Positions 35,261 through 47,929 of a stretch of DNA of 64,000 nucleotides are shown here, in pieces. The notes beneath the pieces are model-generated. The model saw only the letters and a program-made list of their open reading frames with translations, searched no databases and was not told where the DNA came from. The stretch comes from Cymbidium sinense. Lineage: Eukaryota > Streptophyta > Magnoliopsida > Asparagales > Orchidaceae. Position numbers and translations under genes: made by a program. How positions within the stretch are numbered: the stretch's first letter is position 1; each line of letters begins with the position of its first letter. The stretch is taken from the NCBI GenBank assembly GCA_021442155.1, contig CM038221.1:25543906-25607905 (forward strand). The letters run 5' to 3'.

Positions 35261-36379
35261 GCTACTAGGCTAGTTTCTAGGCCCTAGGGTTGGGTAGGCA
35301 CGAAGCTCTCTATTTGGTGCACAAATCTATATTCTAGATTTTGTGCCTAGGCATCAGGCTCTCTCTTGGTGTTGCTCCTAAAAATGGGTGTTGCGACTAG
35401 GCATCAGGCATTTTAACTTCAGTTGTTGATGGGATCTTGGTCTAACACCTAGGTATTTAGTTTACTATCTTCATTCTAAATTGAGGTATATGGGCACATG
35501 TGTGTGAGGCCTAATCATTGGTCTGGGCAACTAGCAGTGATCTAGCTCTAGACATCACCCTAAATCACAATGTTAGCTCAAAATTTGCTTTAAAAATTTC
35601 TCCAATGAATTCTGTGCATAATTAAAGCATTTTTTCTTATTCATATAAGGATTAAAAATTCAAACTATAAGTGCCTCTAAATCTATAAAAGTATGTAAAA
35701 TTTAATGCAAAATTAAAGTCCAAGGTAGGAAAAACTATATAAAAAATTCACGATTATCAATTAGTGAGTAAAATATTTATATGACTTTTTGAAAATGTCA
35801 AAAAATTTAGAAATTTTCTTATTAAGATTTCATTTTTAAATTTATGAGGGCACGTTAGAGAATTACATATGGATGTGGGTTATTTGGGAATTATTTTTTA
35901 TTTGTCCTTGTGTTTTTTTCACCTTCCTTTAAAATGGCATCACCTTACTAGGAATCAATCTTCTCTCTTGTCGCTATCTTGCTTAGCTCCTTACCACTTA
36001 AAGTGACTACTTTCACAAGCTCCCTAGAGTTTATTTTTATATTGCTTGGTAATTCCCAAGGTGGTATGAAAGCCTTTGTTATGATAATGACTTATCCACA
36101 CCTCAATGTTATTGATTGTAGTCTCCTGCTACTAAATAGAAGTCTCTTACCTCAATAGCATAGCATAAATATGTGATAAGAACTACATAGTGGTCAGTGT
36201 CAGCTGCATGAGAGTGTTTCATAATAAAACCTCTAACTCATTATGTTTGGTTGAAAACCAAAAAATTGAAATCAATACTTGTTGAAAGCTACTAAGTTGC
36301 TATATGGGACCTTGATTCTTCCATGAGAAAGCTGATTCCACTATCATGTTGTGGTTGATTTTGTATAAAGTGCATTTGC
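35261..36379. other. Non-coding, LTR or UTR-like segment
   Basis: Contains short repeated phrases 'cctaggcatcaggc'/'ctaggcatcaggc' (35347 and 35396) and an A/T-rich part with 'aaaattcacgattatcaattag' near 35742, a style seen in Athila untranslated regions. I recognise no coding sequence and no clear ends. Confidence 0.3.
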
Positions 36380-36950
36380 TCTAGTTGGTGCTGTATAAAT
36401 GAGTTATTCTCTTATTAATCACTACTATGATGTGCATCTCCACAAAAATTATAACAAATAGTAGGTGCATAGATGGTATTTTTCAAGAATGAACTAAGCA
36501 ACTTTATCAATGAAGTAACCTGAATAATGAGAGTCACAATTAAGTTTGAATCTAAATAGTAGTTATAATCTTCTTTGATAAATTTCTATCATTTAGCCAT
36601 TGATAATTATTTATGGCTATCTTCTTTAATAAGTTGTTAAGCCACCTCTAATGTCTTCCTCATAAAGGTGTCACCAAAACTTGTGCCATTCCATATTTTA
36701 ATCATTATAGCCAAACTATTGTAGAAAGTGTGGACTTGTTTCCACTTGGGGTGTCTATTGTGTGGGCACTTATTAAATATTTACATCTTTATCAATGTTG
36801 TATGAAATTTTCTCTGATGGGAAGTATTTTTATAAGAACCTTAGTGCTAGATCATCTAAGCTTGTGATTATATAAAGAACAAGTTAAATTAGAATGAAAA
36901 TTGCAAAATCAAGGTGAAAGAAATCATGAAAAGGAAAATTGGTTTGCTTC
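36380..36950 (-). pseudogene. Athila-like gag remnant
   Basis: Minus-strand frames show KQVHTFYNSLAIMIKIWN, GTSFGDTFMRKTLEVA and, after stops, a zinc-knuckle-like PTICYNFCGDAHHSSD near 36430. This is the Athila gag pattern ('FY.GL......D...GGSL..KT..EA', 'C..CG..H...DC'). The knuckle's last C is missing. It is followed on its left by non-coding sequence rather than by its own protease. Confidence 0.65.
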
Positions 36951-37059
36951 ACAAAAAGGGCTTGGTTTACTCTAACTAGTGTTTGGGAATAGGTGTTGTT
37001 GCAACCACTGCAAGTTTGACACTACCTCTTTTAGATACTCCTTGAGTATTGATTTTGGC

Positions 37060-38100
37060 ATCTCGATTTGCTTGATTTTAACAAGATTAGTTTAAGTTAT
37101 GTCTTTTCTTTCAGAGGCCTTATGTGGCCTCTTTTTCTTTCTCTTCATTTCCTTCTCTTCTTTTCCTTAAGTTGTACTCTTCCTTCTCAATTATTGGCTC
37201 AACTTATTCCTTTTTTTTTCTCCAATGTTATAGTTGTCCTCTTCGAGCAATATTTTGTGAACTTCATACACTTTAAAAATTTGTGTCTAATTCTCAATTT
37301 TCAATTGAAGTTCTCTTTTATATATATATGAATCTGAGCTTGTCACATGGCTAAGAATGATCTTCCAAGAATAATCAAGTATATGGGCTCATCATTGTCC
37401 ATATCAAGAATGGGAAAATAGGTTGGAAAGATAAAAGATAAACTTATCAACTTTCACCAAAATATCATCTATGATTCCTTTAGGTTGCTTCAATGAGCTA
37501 TCTGTATGTAAAAGAGACATTGTGGTTTCTTTTTTTACGTCAAGATTTTTGAAAAATGATAGAGGAATCAAGATGATACCATCTCTAGGATCGTGTAATG
37601 TGTTCTTAAACACCTCCCATCCTATGGTGCAAAGGATGGTAAAACTACTCAAATCTTTTCTCTTAGTGGGTAGCTACCTCTTGATCATAGTGGAGCACTC
37701 TTCAGTTAATACCACCAATTCATGATCTTCCAACTTCTTTTTCTTGGCCAAAACATCTTTCAAAAACTGTGCATAACTTGACATTTTTTCTAAAGCATCA
37801 ACAAAAGGTATATTAATATGAAGTTTTGTTAATACCTCTAGAATTTTTGAGAATTGTTGGTCTAGTTTCTACTTTTGGAATCTCTACAGGTGTGAAAATA
37901 GTGGCACATATGGGGGTGAATTATGTAGAAATAGTTTTGACTTGCTCTAAATATATGTAGAAACTTTAAAAAGTTATAAGAAAAGCTATTATTAATCAAA
38001 ACATTCTGAGCTTATGCTTCATTTAGCTCTTCTCTTAAGAATTCACCTTCTTTGGCCTGAATTTCTCTTAGATTATAAGATCTTCTAACTATCTTCCACT
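37060..38100 (-). pseudogene. Athila-like gag end and protease remnant 2
   Basis: Well-preserved minus-strand order: LHINIPFVDALEKMSSYAQF and LKDVLAKKKKLEDHELVVL (37730-37850), then an open frame 37404-37652 with SSFTILCTIGWEVFKNTL, IPLSFFKNLDVKKETTMSLL and GIIDDILVKVDKFIF, then LDMDNDEPIYLIILGRSFLA and KIEN..Q.FKVYE down to about 37230. This is the gag C-terminus, protease and post-protease segment of Athila. The catalytic motif D(S/L)GA is degraded. It stops at about 37060, before RT. The plus-strand frame 37471-37725 overlaps it and is spurious. Confidence 0.8.
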
Positions 38101-38177
38101 TTTTAACAAAATAAATTTAACATGTTAGTTGGGGGTTAAAAGTACTAACCAAGTGATATAATTTATAAATAAGATAT

Positions 38178-38182
<5 letters not shown>

Positions 38183-38212
<30 letters not shown>
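38183..38212. repeat. (GA)15 microsatellite
   Basis: Thirty bases of uninterrupted ga repeats. Confidence 0.95.
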
Positions 38213-38215
<3 letters not shown>

Positions 38216-38868
38216 AAGGAAAAATCTAAATTAGATTCCATCACTTATCTAAACTTATGAGAAACATCTATTTATAGGTACTATGTTAATGAAGAAAGAT
38301 GATTGTGGGTTTACCATTCTTTTAACATGATGCATCTACCCTAGTTAATTATAGTTACTGACACCCGAGTGAAAAACTCTAGATTAAAGAATGAATATTG
38401 ATTTTGATTTAATTTCTTTCAAACTTTCAAAGTTAGGGATTGTAATTTAGCAACAATTATTATAGCAAGGAAGTCCATCTATCGAATGTCAGTTATAAGG
38501 CAGAGGGTGGAATCATGATAACTAAAAAAGATGACTGTCCGATATACAAAATATCTACATGATAATTGTTACTAAACCACCAAAGACTCTAGAAGGAGTA
38601 TGATGGCCTTGAAGAGGGCTACATGTAAAGAAAGATATTAAGAAATAGATAGAAATAGACTTAGTCTATATCTCATAGATTCATCATTCTAAACTATTAA
38701 GCTCATAGCTATTTAGCTTTAAAAGGTAGTCAACACAACCTAGCTAAGATATGCTCTATCAACAACTATGAGTTGCATCATCAAGAATTAATCTAATCCT
38801 CTAAATTGAAAAAAAATGATAAATCCTAGCTAGGGTCTTCTAAGGGAAGAGGCTTGGAAGGTGTAGGT
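38213..38868. other. Unassigned AT-rich stretch
   Basis: No open frame of note, no recognisable repeat and no coding similarity seen on either strand. It may include the eroded end of a gypsy pol, because the segment right after it reads as a pol C-terminus. Confidence 0.3.
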
Positions 38869-39460
38869 GATGCGACATAAGCACCACATCAAGATCCTTT
38901 GACTAGACCTAAGGAAAAAGAGATGAAGACCGCTCTTAGAGGTCCTATTACTAGTAGCAAGAGGACTAAAAGTTTAATGCATGAAGACCACTAAAGATAT
39001 TTTATATATGTATTTTATCTATTGTAATTTTTGTTATGTGATAAGTATTATCATGTTTAAATGTTGTGCTTATGATGTAATTAAAATCATGTAATTTTAT
39101 GTGTTAATATCTATAAGTGTCAGTCTGACACTTAGACACTAGTATTTTGGTGCCATGGAATTGTATTCTAAAGTATTTTATAATTAGGGATAGAGAGGAC
39201 AACACATAGGTGCTAATCTTCTAGTATATAGGCACTGCATTCAGGCAAGTTCAATTTTAGACAATTTTTAGAACTAATTATGGAGTAATTTCAAAGGGAC
39301 ACACCTTTGGTGACTAGTAATTTGTATAAAATAATTTTATTTGTGAAATTATGTGGTTTACTAAATCTCTAGATCATTAGGCCATTAAATCTACTACACT
39401 TTCCATGTGTTAATTTGCCCATGTTTTTTCTAAGTTTTACAAAGTTTAATCCACCTAAAG
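38869..39460 (+). pseudogene. Second chromovirus pol end plus LTR-like sequence
   Basis: The first ~130 bases read APHQDPLTRPKEKEMKTALR and GPITSSKRTKSLM, like the 'RGPMTRSRAKR' tail of gypsy polyproteins. From about 38990 the sequence is related to the chromovirus LTR at 31090-31480, with attaaaatcatgtaa, a gtgtcag phrase and a TATA-like tract. It is a separate insertion from the one at 29135-31720. Confidence 0.55.
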
Positions 39461-41454
39461 TCCAAATTAGCTAGTTGCTAAAACCAATTTTTTATGTGAA
39501 CAGTCTAGAGATAAATTTTAGAAGAATTATCATAACATTTCTAAAATTTATTAAACTTTCTAAATCTCATCTACTATCGTATTCTCACAATTTTTATTTT
39601 GTTTCATGTATTTGGATATCTTGTAAGAGAGATCTAATGGAAGTAAGTCGGGGTTCCAAATTTGGGACTAGTTTGTGTTTATTGCTTGGCCTATCACATC
39701 CCCTTTAAAATCTCTATTACCACGTAGATTTAAAATCCATATGAAGAAATTGAACATGGCTAAATCAAGATTTAAATAATAGTAAAGTTATATGATAATT
39801 AATTATTTTATAAAGGTGAACAAAGTACTTATATGCTTATATTATATTAAGAAGAAAGGAAAGACAATATATATGTTACTTGGATAGTTATTGAACAATG
39901 TGATAGAGATTGATGGTTACTAATTTAATTGGAAATTAAAGGTTATGTAGCATGATCTATAATTTTATTTCTTCTAACTAACCTCTACCAAATTACAATC
40001 TTAATTTTTTTTCTTCGTAATTGAGATATGCATATCCATTCAACTCTAATCTCTTATATTTGTGCTTATTGCTCTGTACAAAAGAGGATGAATGCAAGGT
40101 TAATTAATACACTTTCCATGAGTGTAGGTGATAATGTGGGAATGCTATATACAAAACTAAATTATATTGTGGACATATCACTTGCAAAAGTGATATAAAG
40201 GTCATACATGCTACAAATAATAGTGGTTTTATTAGTATTTCAATACCAAAACTTCCATTAGAGATAAAAATGTACTTTTTGACCTGCTTATGACTAGTAA
40301 ACTCAACATGCCTTTTGATTCTTCTTGTAATTTGAGCTTGAAAGCATCAATTCAAGAAATGGCTTGAAAGTACTTTTAATTAAATGGCTATTAATATAAT
40401 GTCTTTATACCCAAATTTATCCTTGACACATTTTAAATCACCCAAACTAGTTTGATTGAAATTGGTCTTGACCATTTTTTAAAAAATTCCTCCAATAGCT
40501 TTATCATCTAATAATCTACTCTAAAACATAAGTTAATAATATAAGATAACCATCCATAATTTATATTATCTTGTTACGACACTTAAAAGTTATTTTCTAA
40601 AGTAATTTTTCCAATAAGCCCAAGTTGGTTTAACATCGACCAATTTTGGTGTTCCTTCCACCAAACCCTTATAAACCTCACATATTTTCACTATAAACTT
40701 TAGATCACTTTTTAAGATATTAATCAAGTCTCTGTATTTATTTTTAGCCATTAATTTCACCAAGATGGCCTCTCATCACTATCATATTTGGTATTAGAAC
40801 AATGGTTGAAAAAAGTAACTTCAGTCAAACATTTCTTTATTTGAGGTGCTTTTCTTATGGTAGACTTCTCTTCAAGCTTATGAGTTTTTCTAAAACTTTT
40901 GAGATAAATTAATTCTTCTTTATTATAGTTTAAATTTATATTATTAGTTGGGAAAGATGTATATTTCGTATAAGCCTGTGGAGATTGTATTAAATTTTAA
41001 CTTATGAGCTTCACTATATATAACCTAGTTTTTTTCTCCCGTATGTGAACTTACTTCTAATTTTTTGTCTTCAAAGAACAAATAATTATGTAAAAGCTCC
41101 ACTCTGAAAAATGACCCTACCCTTAGCGTAAATCAAAATTTAATTACTTTATTTATTCTTTTTGTTAATGGATATGGTTAATTCTAAAAGCTTATTTTGA
41201 TTAACTTGTGATAACTTACTTTTTCAAGAATAAGAGGCTTGATTGTTTTAAACATTTTTTGCATTAAAAAAATATTACATACATAAGGATATAATTGTGT
41301 TAAACTAGATGATTTTTAATGCTAAATAATATTTTGTCAAATAAACCAAAAATGAATAGGAGAGCTTGGGACATAAAAAGTATTTTACCTCTATCTTCAC
41401 CTAGAAGTTCCATTAACATATCCCTCTCATTTAAATGACTTTCTCTCTATTATT

Positions 41455-41526
<72 letters not shown>

Positions 41527-41640
41527 TATTAAAAAAAGCTATATGGCATTTAAATTAATCTTTTATAATCAACTTAATTAATCTCTCAAGATCAACTTAA
41601 AAATTTGAATAGATTAGTATAAGCCTTATATCCTAAGATC
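39461..41640. other. Unassigned AT-rich stretch
   Basis: More than 2 kb without a recognised gene. The one open frame (39475-39708) shows no motif I know. A pure TA tract lies near the right end. The plus-strand gag remnant follows, so part may be that element's leader or LTR, but no boundary can be drawn. Confidence 0.3.
41457..41520. repeat. (TA)32 microsatellite
   Basis: Sixty-four bases of uninterrupted ta repeats. Confidence 0.95.
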
Positions 41641-42480
41641 TATGAAAATAAATCAAAATAAACAACAAATATTATAAGGAATTAAAAACCAAATGCAAGA
41701 ATTTAAGGAACAAATACATGATCTTATGATGATCTACAAAATAATAACATCAAAATTCCACCTGAAATACCTGCTCAAATTATACCTTTAGAATAAAAAA
41801 GAAGATTCATTCCATAAAGAAAACTTTTAAAGGGGTTCAAACTTTTAAAAATAGAGAGGGGAAAAATTATTTCAAGAATACTAAAGACTCTAGTAATCCC
41901 CTCAAGAGAGATAGAGTTAAATTCCAATTTATGATAGTGCACATGATTCAATTAAATTTTAAGGTTAGTTCAAATAAATGACTTCTTTGACTAGGATAAA
42001 ATGAATGGCTATCAAAGAGCAACTTTTGCTAAAATAAAATAAGTAAGACATGCTAAAATTTAGTGGACAAACACCTTAGCCAAAGAATTGAGATTAAGAT
42101 GAACCAACCTTTCTTGCATAAAAATGAAAGGATTATTATGAGAAAAGTAATTCCCATAAGCTTGATGATAGAAAAACTACATAGTTTATTATTAACTTTA
42201 ACATTGGGTAGTCTTTTAGTAACAAAATATTTGAATACCTTTAAAGAACTAATTTTAAAATTGATGGCATTAATAATGATTCACAATTGAGTAACAAGTT
42301 TATCACTAGAATTAAGGTTGACATTAGGAGTTAGATTGAACTATTTGACTCTTTAACCTTAGAAAAAAAGCCTTTTTTTCCTTATTAGTTGAACAAAAAC
42401 AATATATACTTTTATCGCTAAAGATAAGCCTTAAATCATTCCACTTCATTCCTCAAGCATAGGCCTACCCATTGTATTAG
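41641..42480 (+). pseudogene. Ty3/gypsy gag remnant
   Basis: Broken plus-strand frames include MNGYQRATFAKIK, a short gap, HAKI.WTN, later KIFEYL.RTNFKI-like and IELFDSL, RKKAFFSLLVEQKQYI. The order matches the gypsy gag core ('Y.RA..A...L.G.A..WW', 'Y...F..L', a final A...E.....). It has no downstream protease: the CACTA remnant begins within a few hundred bases. It may belong to the chromovirus remnant at 38869, but distance and decay prevent a firm link. Confidence 0.5.
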
Positions 42481-42639
42481 CCCAACATACCTGTCTCAAG
42501 TTTTTACTAAAGGAGCTTTGAAAAACATTAGGGATATCATTTATGTCAAAAAAAGAGTTACATGCAAAGTCAATGTAAAGCTTAAATCATATTCCTACAA
42601 AAATTTAAGGACCACTTGATGATAGCATCCCACTATATG

Positions 42640-44290
42640 ATGAAGAATTAGAAGTCTTTAATGACCATTAGATCAAAATAATAATATGCTTTACTAAATT
42701 GAGAATGATTGGAGAAGCAAGAACAACTTTAGTATATATGTTGTCCTCCTCCTACTTCTCCATCGCTACTTCTTTTCCCTTACATTTCTCGCAGTGTATC
42801 TTTTTCATTCTTCCTTTCATGATAGTCATCTGAGCTTCTATTTGAGCAGTCATTCAAGCTTTCATGTCCTCAACAAATACAATGACATGCCTTCTAACCA
42901 AATCATTGATTGAATCAGTGCTTGATTCAGAAAAGGAATGGAATGCATCATACACTAAACCTTGCAAATTTAAGTTATATATTCTTTCTTTTTTCTTACC
43001 TCTAGTAACATCTCTTTATATATCAAACTTGATTGTTCAAAATATCCCCTTAAACTTCTTGCACTAGCAGAACTTTGACTCTACATCTTCTTCTGCCTCA
43101 TATGCTCATCCTACAAAATATTATAATGTTCTTTGAATGCAATACGTTTTCAAGTAGATTGTAATTCATATATATATAGAAATTTTACATACATAAACAT
43201 CAACCCATTTTTGGCCCACTAATGTTAATGTATTCTACTACACAACTCAATAGCTGTTGGTTCTCTTTTAGTTACTTATTTATATAAACATACCAATAAA
43301 GTTAGTAAATAGTGCATATAAATTTAATTAATATAAGTAGCCATTGACTTACCACTCTTCTCTTATATTCAGTATGAGAAATTGGGTGACTAATATGTAG
43401 AGTGTTATCCATGGCACATTGCCCACAAATAAATAATCAATTTTTGTTTAGTATGCTCACTTTTATGAATATAGTTAGGAGAGGGCCATGCTCTACATAG
43501 ATAAGCCCACACTTCTTCTCCAATCCATGAAGTCTCTAACCAGACTTATGAATGTATGTGGATATATCCTGTAAATGGGCAATAACTCTTACCTTCAATT
43601 TTTTTCTAATATTCTAGCTTTGTTCTGACACCAACCAAAATTTTTTTGTAACATAAAACACATTATTATGTATCAACAAACCTTGAGCACAATGTATTTT
43701 ATAAGTATAAAGAGCTTAATTAATACTTTAAATTCTTTGAATCACTTGTCACACCTATATTTATATCTTCTTCCATGATATATATGGAGCATTAAATTTG
43801 CATCTTATTTTGTATCTTATTTTATGTGTTTCCTAGCTTGATGGATTGAATCTACGAAAGAAATTTTAGTTATCACCACACAAATAAAAAAATTTAAATA
43901 ATGCATACAAACTTACATTTCTCTCTTAAGCTCAATAAAATTGTGTGAAGTAGGTGTCTCAATTCCATCATACTCAATAGGCGTGGATGGATCAGCCTGA
44001 TGTGGTGGTGATGGCTGTGGTGATTGATTGTGATAGCTAGGCTTTCTATGACTTACGTGGGACTGAAACATGAAAAATGAAGTGGTGTTAGCAGGGTTTG
44101 AGAAAATATACGCTAGTGTATGTGTAGGTGCAGCAGTACGAGATGGTGAGATTAATGTGGAGGTCATGGCAATGATGGTGGTGGTAGTCTAAAATTGGGA
44201 TAAAAATAATCTTCTTCTTCCACCTAAAAATACTTATGATCGATCTATGAAGGATATTATCACCACCACCTAATTCCATCTATAACAAAG
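42640..44290 (-). pseudogene. CACTA (En/Spm) second ORF remnant
   Basis: On the minus strand: a proline/serine-rich start at 43913-44167 (PSYHNQSPQPSPPHQADPST), a middle with CKFNAPYISWKKI near 43770 and TQFLILNIREEW near 43360, and a charged end at 42760-43110 (HMRQKKM, SLRGYFEQSSLIYKEMLLEV). This order (proline-rich start, trihelix-like 'PY.SW..' part, 'H.R......S..SLE.Y......' end) is that of the plant transposase-associated ORF of CACTA elements. Each motif is weak on its own; the neighbouring TNP2 on the same strand raises the probability. Confidence 0.45.
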
Positions 44291-44949
44291 AGAAAATTAA
44301 ACTAGCTTGATGCACAAGGATGAATGGATTAAATATAATATTTTTCCTACTCAATTTCACTTTGGTGATGACATACGACTTCTATATTATTGTTTCATGA
44401 TTAGGAATAAGATTGAACCAATCACAGTTGAATAGAAAGACATTTCTATCATTTAACCAAGGATACAATAATTGCACAATCTCTCGTAATACTTCATAAT
44501 AATCTATCTTCATCTACATGTGTGTTATCACTAACGCAAACACCTGAGCTGTATGTTTTTCTTCCTTTTGATCAAGAACTAGTGTAGAATTTATAGCCAC
44601 TCACATTAAAAATCAACCACATATTTGCAACTCTCATGTGTTCTTAAGCAAGGTCATGAAAGTCCTAATTCTTCATTTCATTACTCTGATCATGAACTTA
44701 TTAAGCAAAACTATATAAGAAATTATAACCAATAAATTTAAGAAAAACTAGATCATAATTAGGATAGCATAAATGTAATCTAAACCATATTGAGAATTCA
44801 TTTTCAAGCTTCTTATTAATAGTAGTAGCATCATCTAATTATAAGGAGTTTATGAATAACATAAACTTAATATTAAAGTTTACATGATTAGATAAACATC
44901 ATATCTGAGCTGTAATAAATAATTAGATATTATTAATGAATCCTATTAC
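44291..44949 (-). other. Region between CACTA ORFs
   Basis: Full-length plant CACTA transposases often have a DUF4216-type domain after the part found at 44950-45815. I see only scattered weak similarity (near 44500-44620) and would not claim it. Confidence 0.25.
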
Positions 44950-45815
44950 TTTAAAAAAGGATAAAATTCATTGTAGTTGAGAAAAACATTAATTGGCACT
45001 ACGATGAGCTCTTTATCATTCAAATATTTAGAAATTTGTCATAAAGCTTTTTCCAATTATCAAAAAATAGGAAGAACATTTTGTGAACCTCCTAAACCTT
45101 CAAAAGCATCCTTCTATGCATGTGGCTCAGAGTAATAAGAGTAGAAATCTATAGTCACTTGAGCCAAATAGGCTTCACATGTTGATCCTTCAAAATATAA
45201 TTTGTTCTTCATAGTCCTCTTGAGTTTATTCAAAAATATGAAATAGCTTCAAGAATTAAGTGTGGCTATAAAAAAAATGGATTCATATTATTGAGTATTA
45301 GATAGCATTACCTCTCAAATGGATACATCCAATGATATTGTACTAGAGCTCCAACCTTACCTTCATAATATAGATGTTTTATGGTCCATAAGATCAAAAT
45401 ACATAAAAGGAAATATCTTCTCTAGGTTCACAATATAAGTGGAATGTTTGTTTCAAGCTTCCTTAGAGCACCACCATTTAAATGAGCTAAACATAGCTTC
45501 TTAATGAATATACTATGTTCAATTAAAGTATTTAGTATTTGATTGAATAAAGCATTAAATGCAACTAGTAATAAGCATTATAAGAAAATATGATAGCCAT
45601 GACTTTTCATTCCAAATATCTTTCTTGCCCTCAAGTCATTGTATCTACTAAGATGTAATGTATACTTGTTTGATAAGTTCAGTGATTGTACTCACTCAAA
45701 AAACTATTATTTGTTGATCTAATGTGAGGTAGTACTTTGCTTTAGGCTTCAAAACATGCAGGCTCCTTAAGCTCTAACTCTCTTCTTATGTTGAGTTTCT
45801 TTAGGTCTAATCAAG
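44950..45815 (-). pseudogene. CACTA TNP2-like transposase, C-terminal part
   Basis: Minus-strand reading: SLRSLHVLKPKAKYYLTLDQ (45700-45780), a KVMAIIFS..LLLVAFNALFNQ stretch (~45560) where family members have 'KSHDCHVLMQ.LLPVA.R', LCLAHLNGGALRKLE, then YYEGKVGALVQYHWMYPFER near 45310. This is the conserved 'YEA+VGGPVQYRWMYPFERYL' motif of plant TNP2 transposases. Stops and frameshifts are frequent. The N-terminal part is missing because a Tat element begins at 45816-45822. Confidence 0.75.
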
Positions 45816-46435
45816 TGTTCATGTTATTAAATATTTAAAATATGTAAGTTATCTAAATGCTAAAGACTAGATGCACACATGGTGAGCATAAGAAGAAAGT
45901 TATAAGAAGGAACATGGGCATCGACAACATGGAGATAAACTCACTTGTAGAAGGTGAGTATTCAAGGAAGAACGACTAGGTCAAGGTGACTTAAGTCTAA
46001 TACCCCTTAAAGCAGAAAGAGTAGCCACACCTGAATCAAGCCACAAGCCACTCACCATAAGTTCCATCACTCACCAATGAGTATTCACCTCAGGTCAAGG
46101 CAAGTCCCTTTTTTGTACTCGATTATAGTTATTTCTACTCATCTCTTGTACTTCCTCCACACAAAACGTTATAAAAAGGAGGGAAGGGCCCCTTTTTAGG
46201 GGTTGGTGAGTTTAGTTCAATATGAATCTGAGGAAATTTTAATCCTTGATTCTCTCCTTCCAAACTTTCTGGTCTCAATCTCTTTAGAATAAGAGAATTC
46301 TCCTATCTTGTATTATGAGTACTTAAAAGATAATAAAATTGGGCCTTTACTTATTCCATCGAATACATGTGGTTCCTCTCTTTATTAATTCTACTTCCCA
46401 AATGTCTCCTCAGGTTCTGCTTTAGCCAACAAACA
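45816..46435 (+). repeat. 5' LTR of plus-strand Tat element
   Basis: It begins TGTT (45816 or 45822) directly where the transposase reading ends, and finishes in CAACAAACA near 46435, just before the gag region. It has a TATA box at 46170-46177 followed by GC-richer sequence and a polyadenylation-like aataaaatt at 46333. The length of ~615 bp is ordinary for LTRs. A PBS is expected at 46439-46456, but the sequence there (tggatctaatatcc) only keeps TGG. Confidence 0.65.
46170..46177 (+). promoter_or_regulatory. TATA box of Tat LTR
   Basis: The sequence tataaaaa occurs in a cgttataaaaagg context, about 350 bp into the LTR, and the segment after it looks like a transcribed R region. Confidence 0.6.
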
Positions 46436-46468
46436 GATTTGGATCTAATATCCTTTTAGGTATGGTGA

Positions 46469-47900
46469 GTGTGGATGAGGCTAAGAATTAGATGTCAAAT
46501 ACATTCAATCCACAATCACCTAGCAGAGATAGAGCTAAGTACCAAACAATTTACCACCCAGTGTGACATGAAAGATACAGAAGATAGAATCACTCGCATA
46601 GTGCAGATGTCCATGAAGAGAGATAATAACAAGTCAAGGATGGTGGAGCAAGAAAGATCATCAAGATTGATAACGTGATGAATTTGTTAAGAAAGAAGGG
46701 AATTATTAAGAACTCATAGCTTATATGATGAGTCTTATTATTTGAGCAAGGAGAAGAAGACGAGCCTAGAGAGCTAGTTACCCCTACTAATGCTTTCTCC
46801 ATGAAGATCGCTACCCCCTGCATAGTTTTAAAATTCTGCATTTGGAATCCTATAGAGGTTGGATAGTTTCGATAGACTACATTACCTATTTTAAGTTGAC
46901 AACACCATTGTTGGACCTTGGTGACATGATGAATATCATATTTTCTTTACTACCTTCAAAGAATCAGCCTTGAAATGGTTCTTACACCTCCAACTAGAGG
47001 TCATCACCTCTTTCTTTGATTTCAAGAAGATGTTTGTCATATAATTTTGCTAAGAAACCAGTGAAGAGTTCTTAGGCTCTCCTTCAAATTAGGCAAGAGC
47101 TTGGTGAGTCCTTAAAGATGTTTATTACTTGCTTTCATTATGAGATGTTGGAAGTTAAGGATTAGAACCACAATGGCTTAGACAACACTCACTCAAGGGT
47201 TGAAGAGCCATTCAGGCATGCCCTCGAACACTAACATCCAAAAATACTCGTTTAACTACTTGAGATTCCAAACAATCATGTAAACATTGAGGAGTATAAT
47301 GAAGTCACTTAGTTGACCCCATTGACTCACGCTAATGACTAGTTAAAGAGATCGCATTTAGGAAAGTTGACAGGAGACAAGTTTCAGGCAGAATGAACCT
47401 ATAAGTGGAGGTGGCCGGAAACACTCACACCTAGGCAAGACTTGAGAACTCTATGACTCACTATTGAGGGAACGAGTACCCACAACCCACTATAGCGATT
47501 TCATTAAAGGTATCAATAGTCGCATTGGTGGAGGCCATCTAAAATAAGGATTTCTTCAAAAGAACACCATCGATGAGGACCGTTGGAGTTCACGATTGCT
47601 CCAAATATTATGCCTACCTTAGAGACCATAACATGACCCAGAGGAATGCAGTCACTTAAGAAGTTTGGTCAAAGAATTGATAAAGTCTAGGTAGCTCAAA
47701 AATTTTACTAAAAGGAAGGACAAAGAAGTCATCAAGATGGGTAATGAACCCATCCCAGCATGTGCCATTCACATTGTAGGAGTAGCGCTCATCATCTTTA
47801 GGATAGAAAAAGAGTCATCATGATGGATGAGTCTTAAATGATTGCGATCTAGATACACCAACTTAATGACCATGGGACGAGCGCTGCACATCTTAATAGT
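46469..47900 (+). pseudogene. Gag of plus-strand Tat element
   Basis: The first part is open at 46469-46678 (ITRIVQMSMKRDNNKSRM). The core follows as ESALKWFLHLQLEVITSFFD (46970), then ESLKD (~47110), and a zinc-knuckle-like region near 47600 (CSKYYAYLRDHNMTQRNAV; family: 'C..H...GH.TE.C'). Multiple stops. It belongs to the same strand and element as the LTR, protease and RT around it. Confidence 0.65.
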
Positions 47901-47929
47901 GCTTGTGACTTTCTCATAAAGAGATAGGC

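Noticed and set aside
37471..37725. Plus-strand frame of 84 residues.
   Set aside because: It is the antisense of the Athila protease remnant at 37404-37652.
46590..46841. Minus-strand frame of 83 residues.
   Set aside because: It overlaps the start of the plus-strand Tat gag and has no motif.
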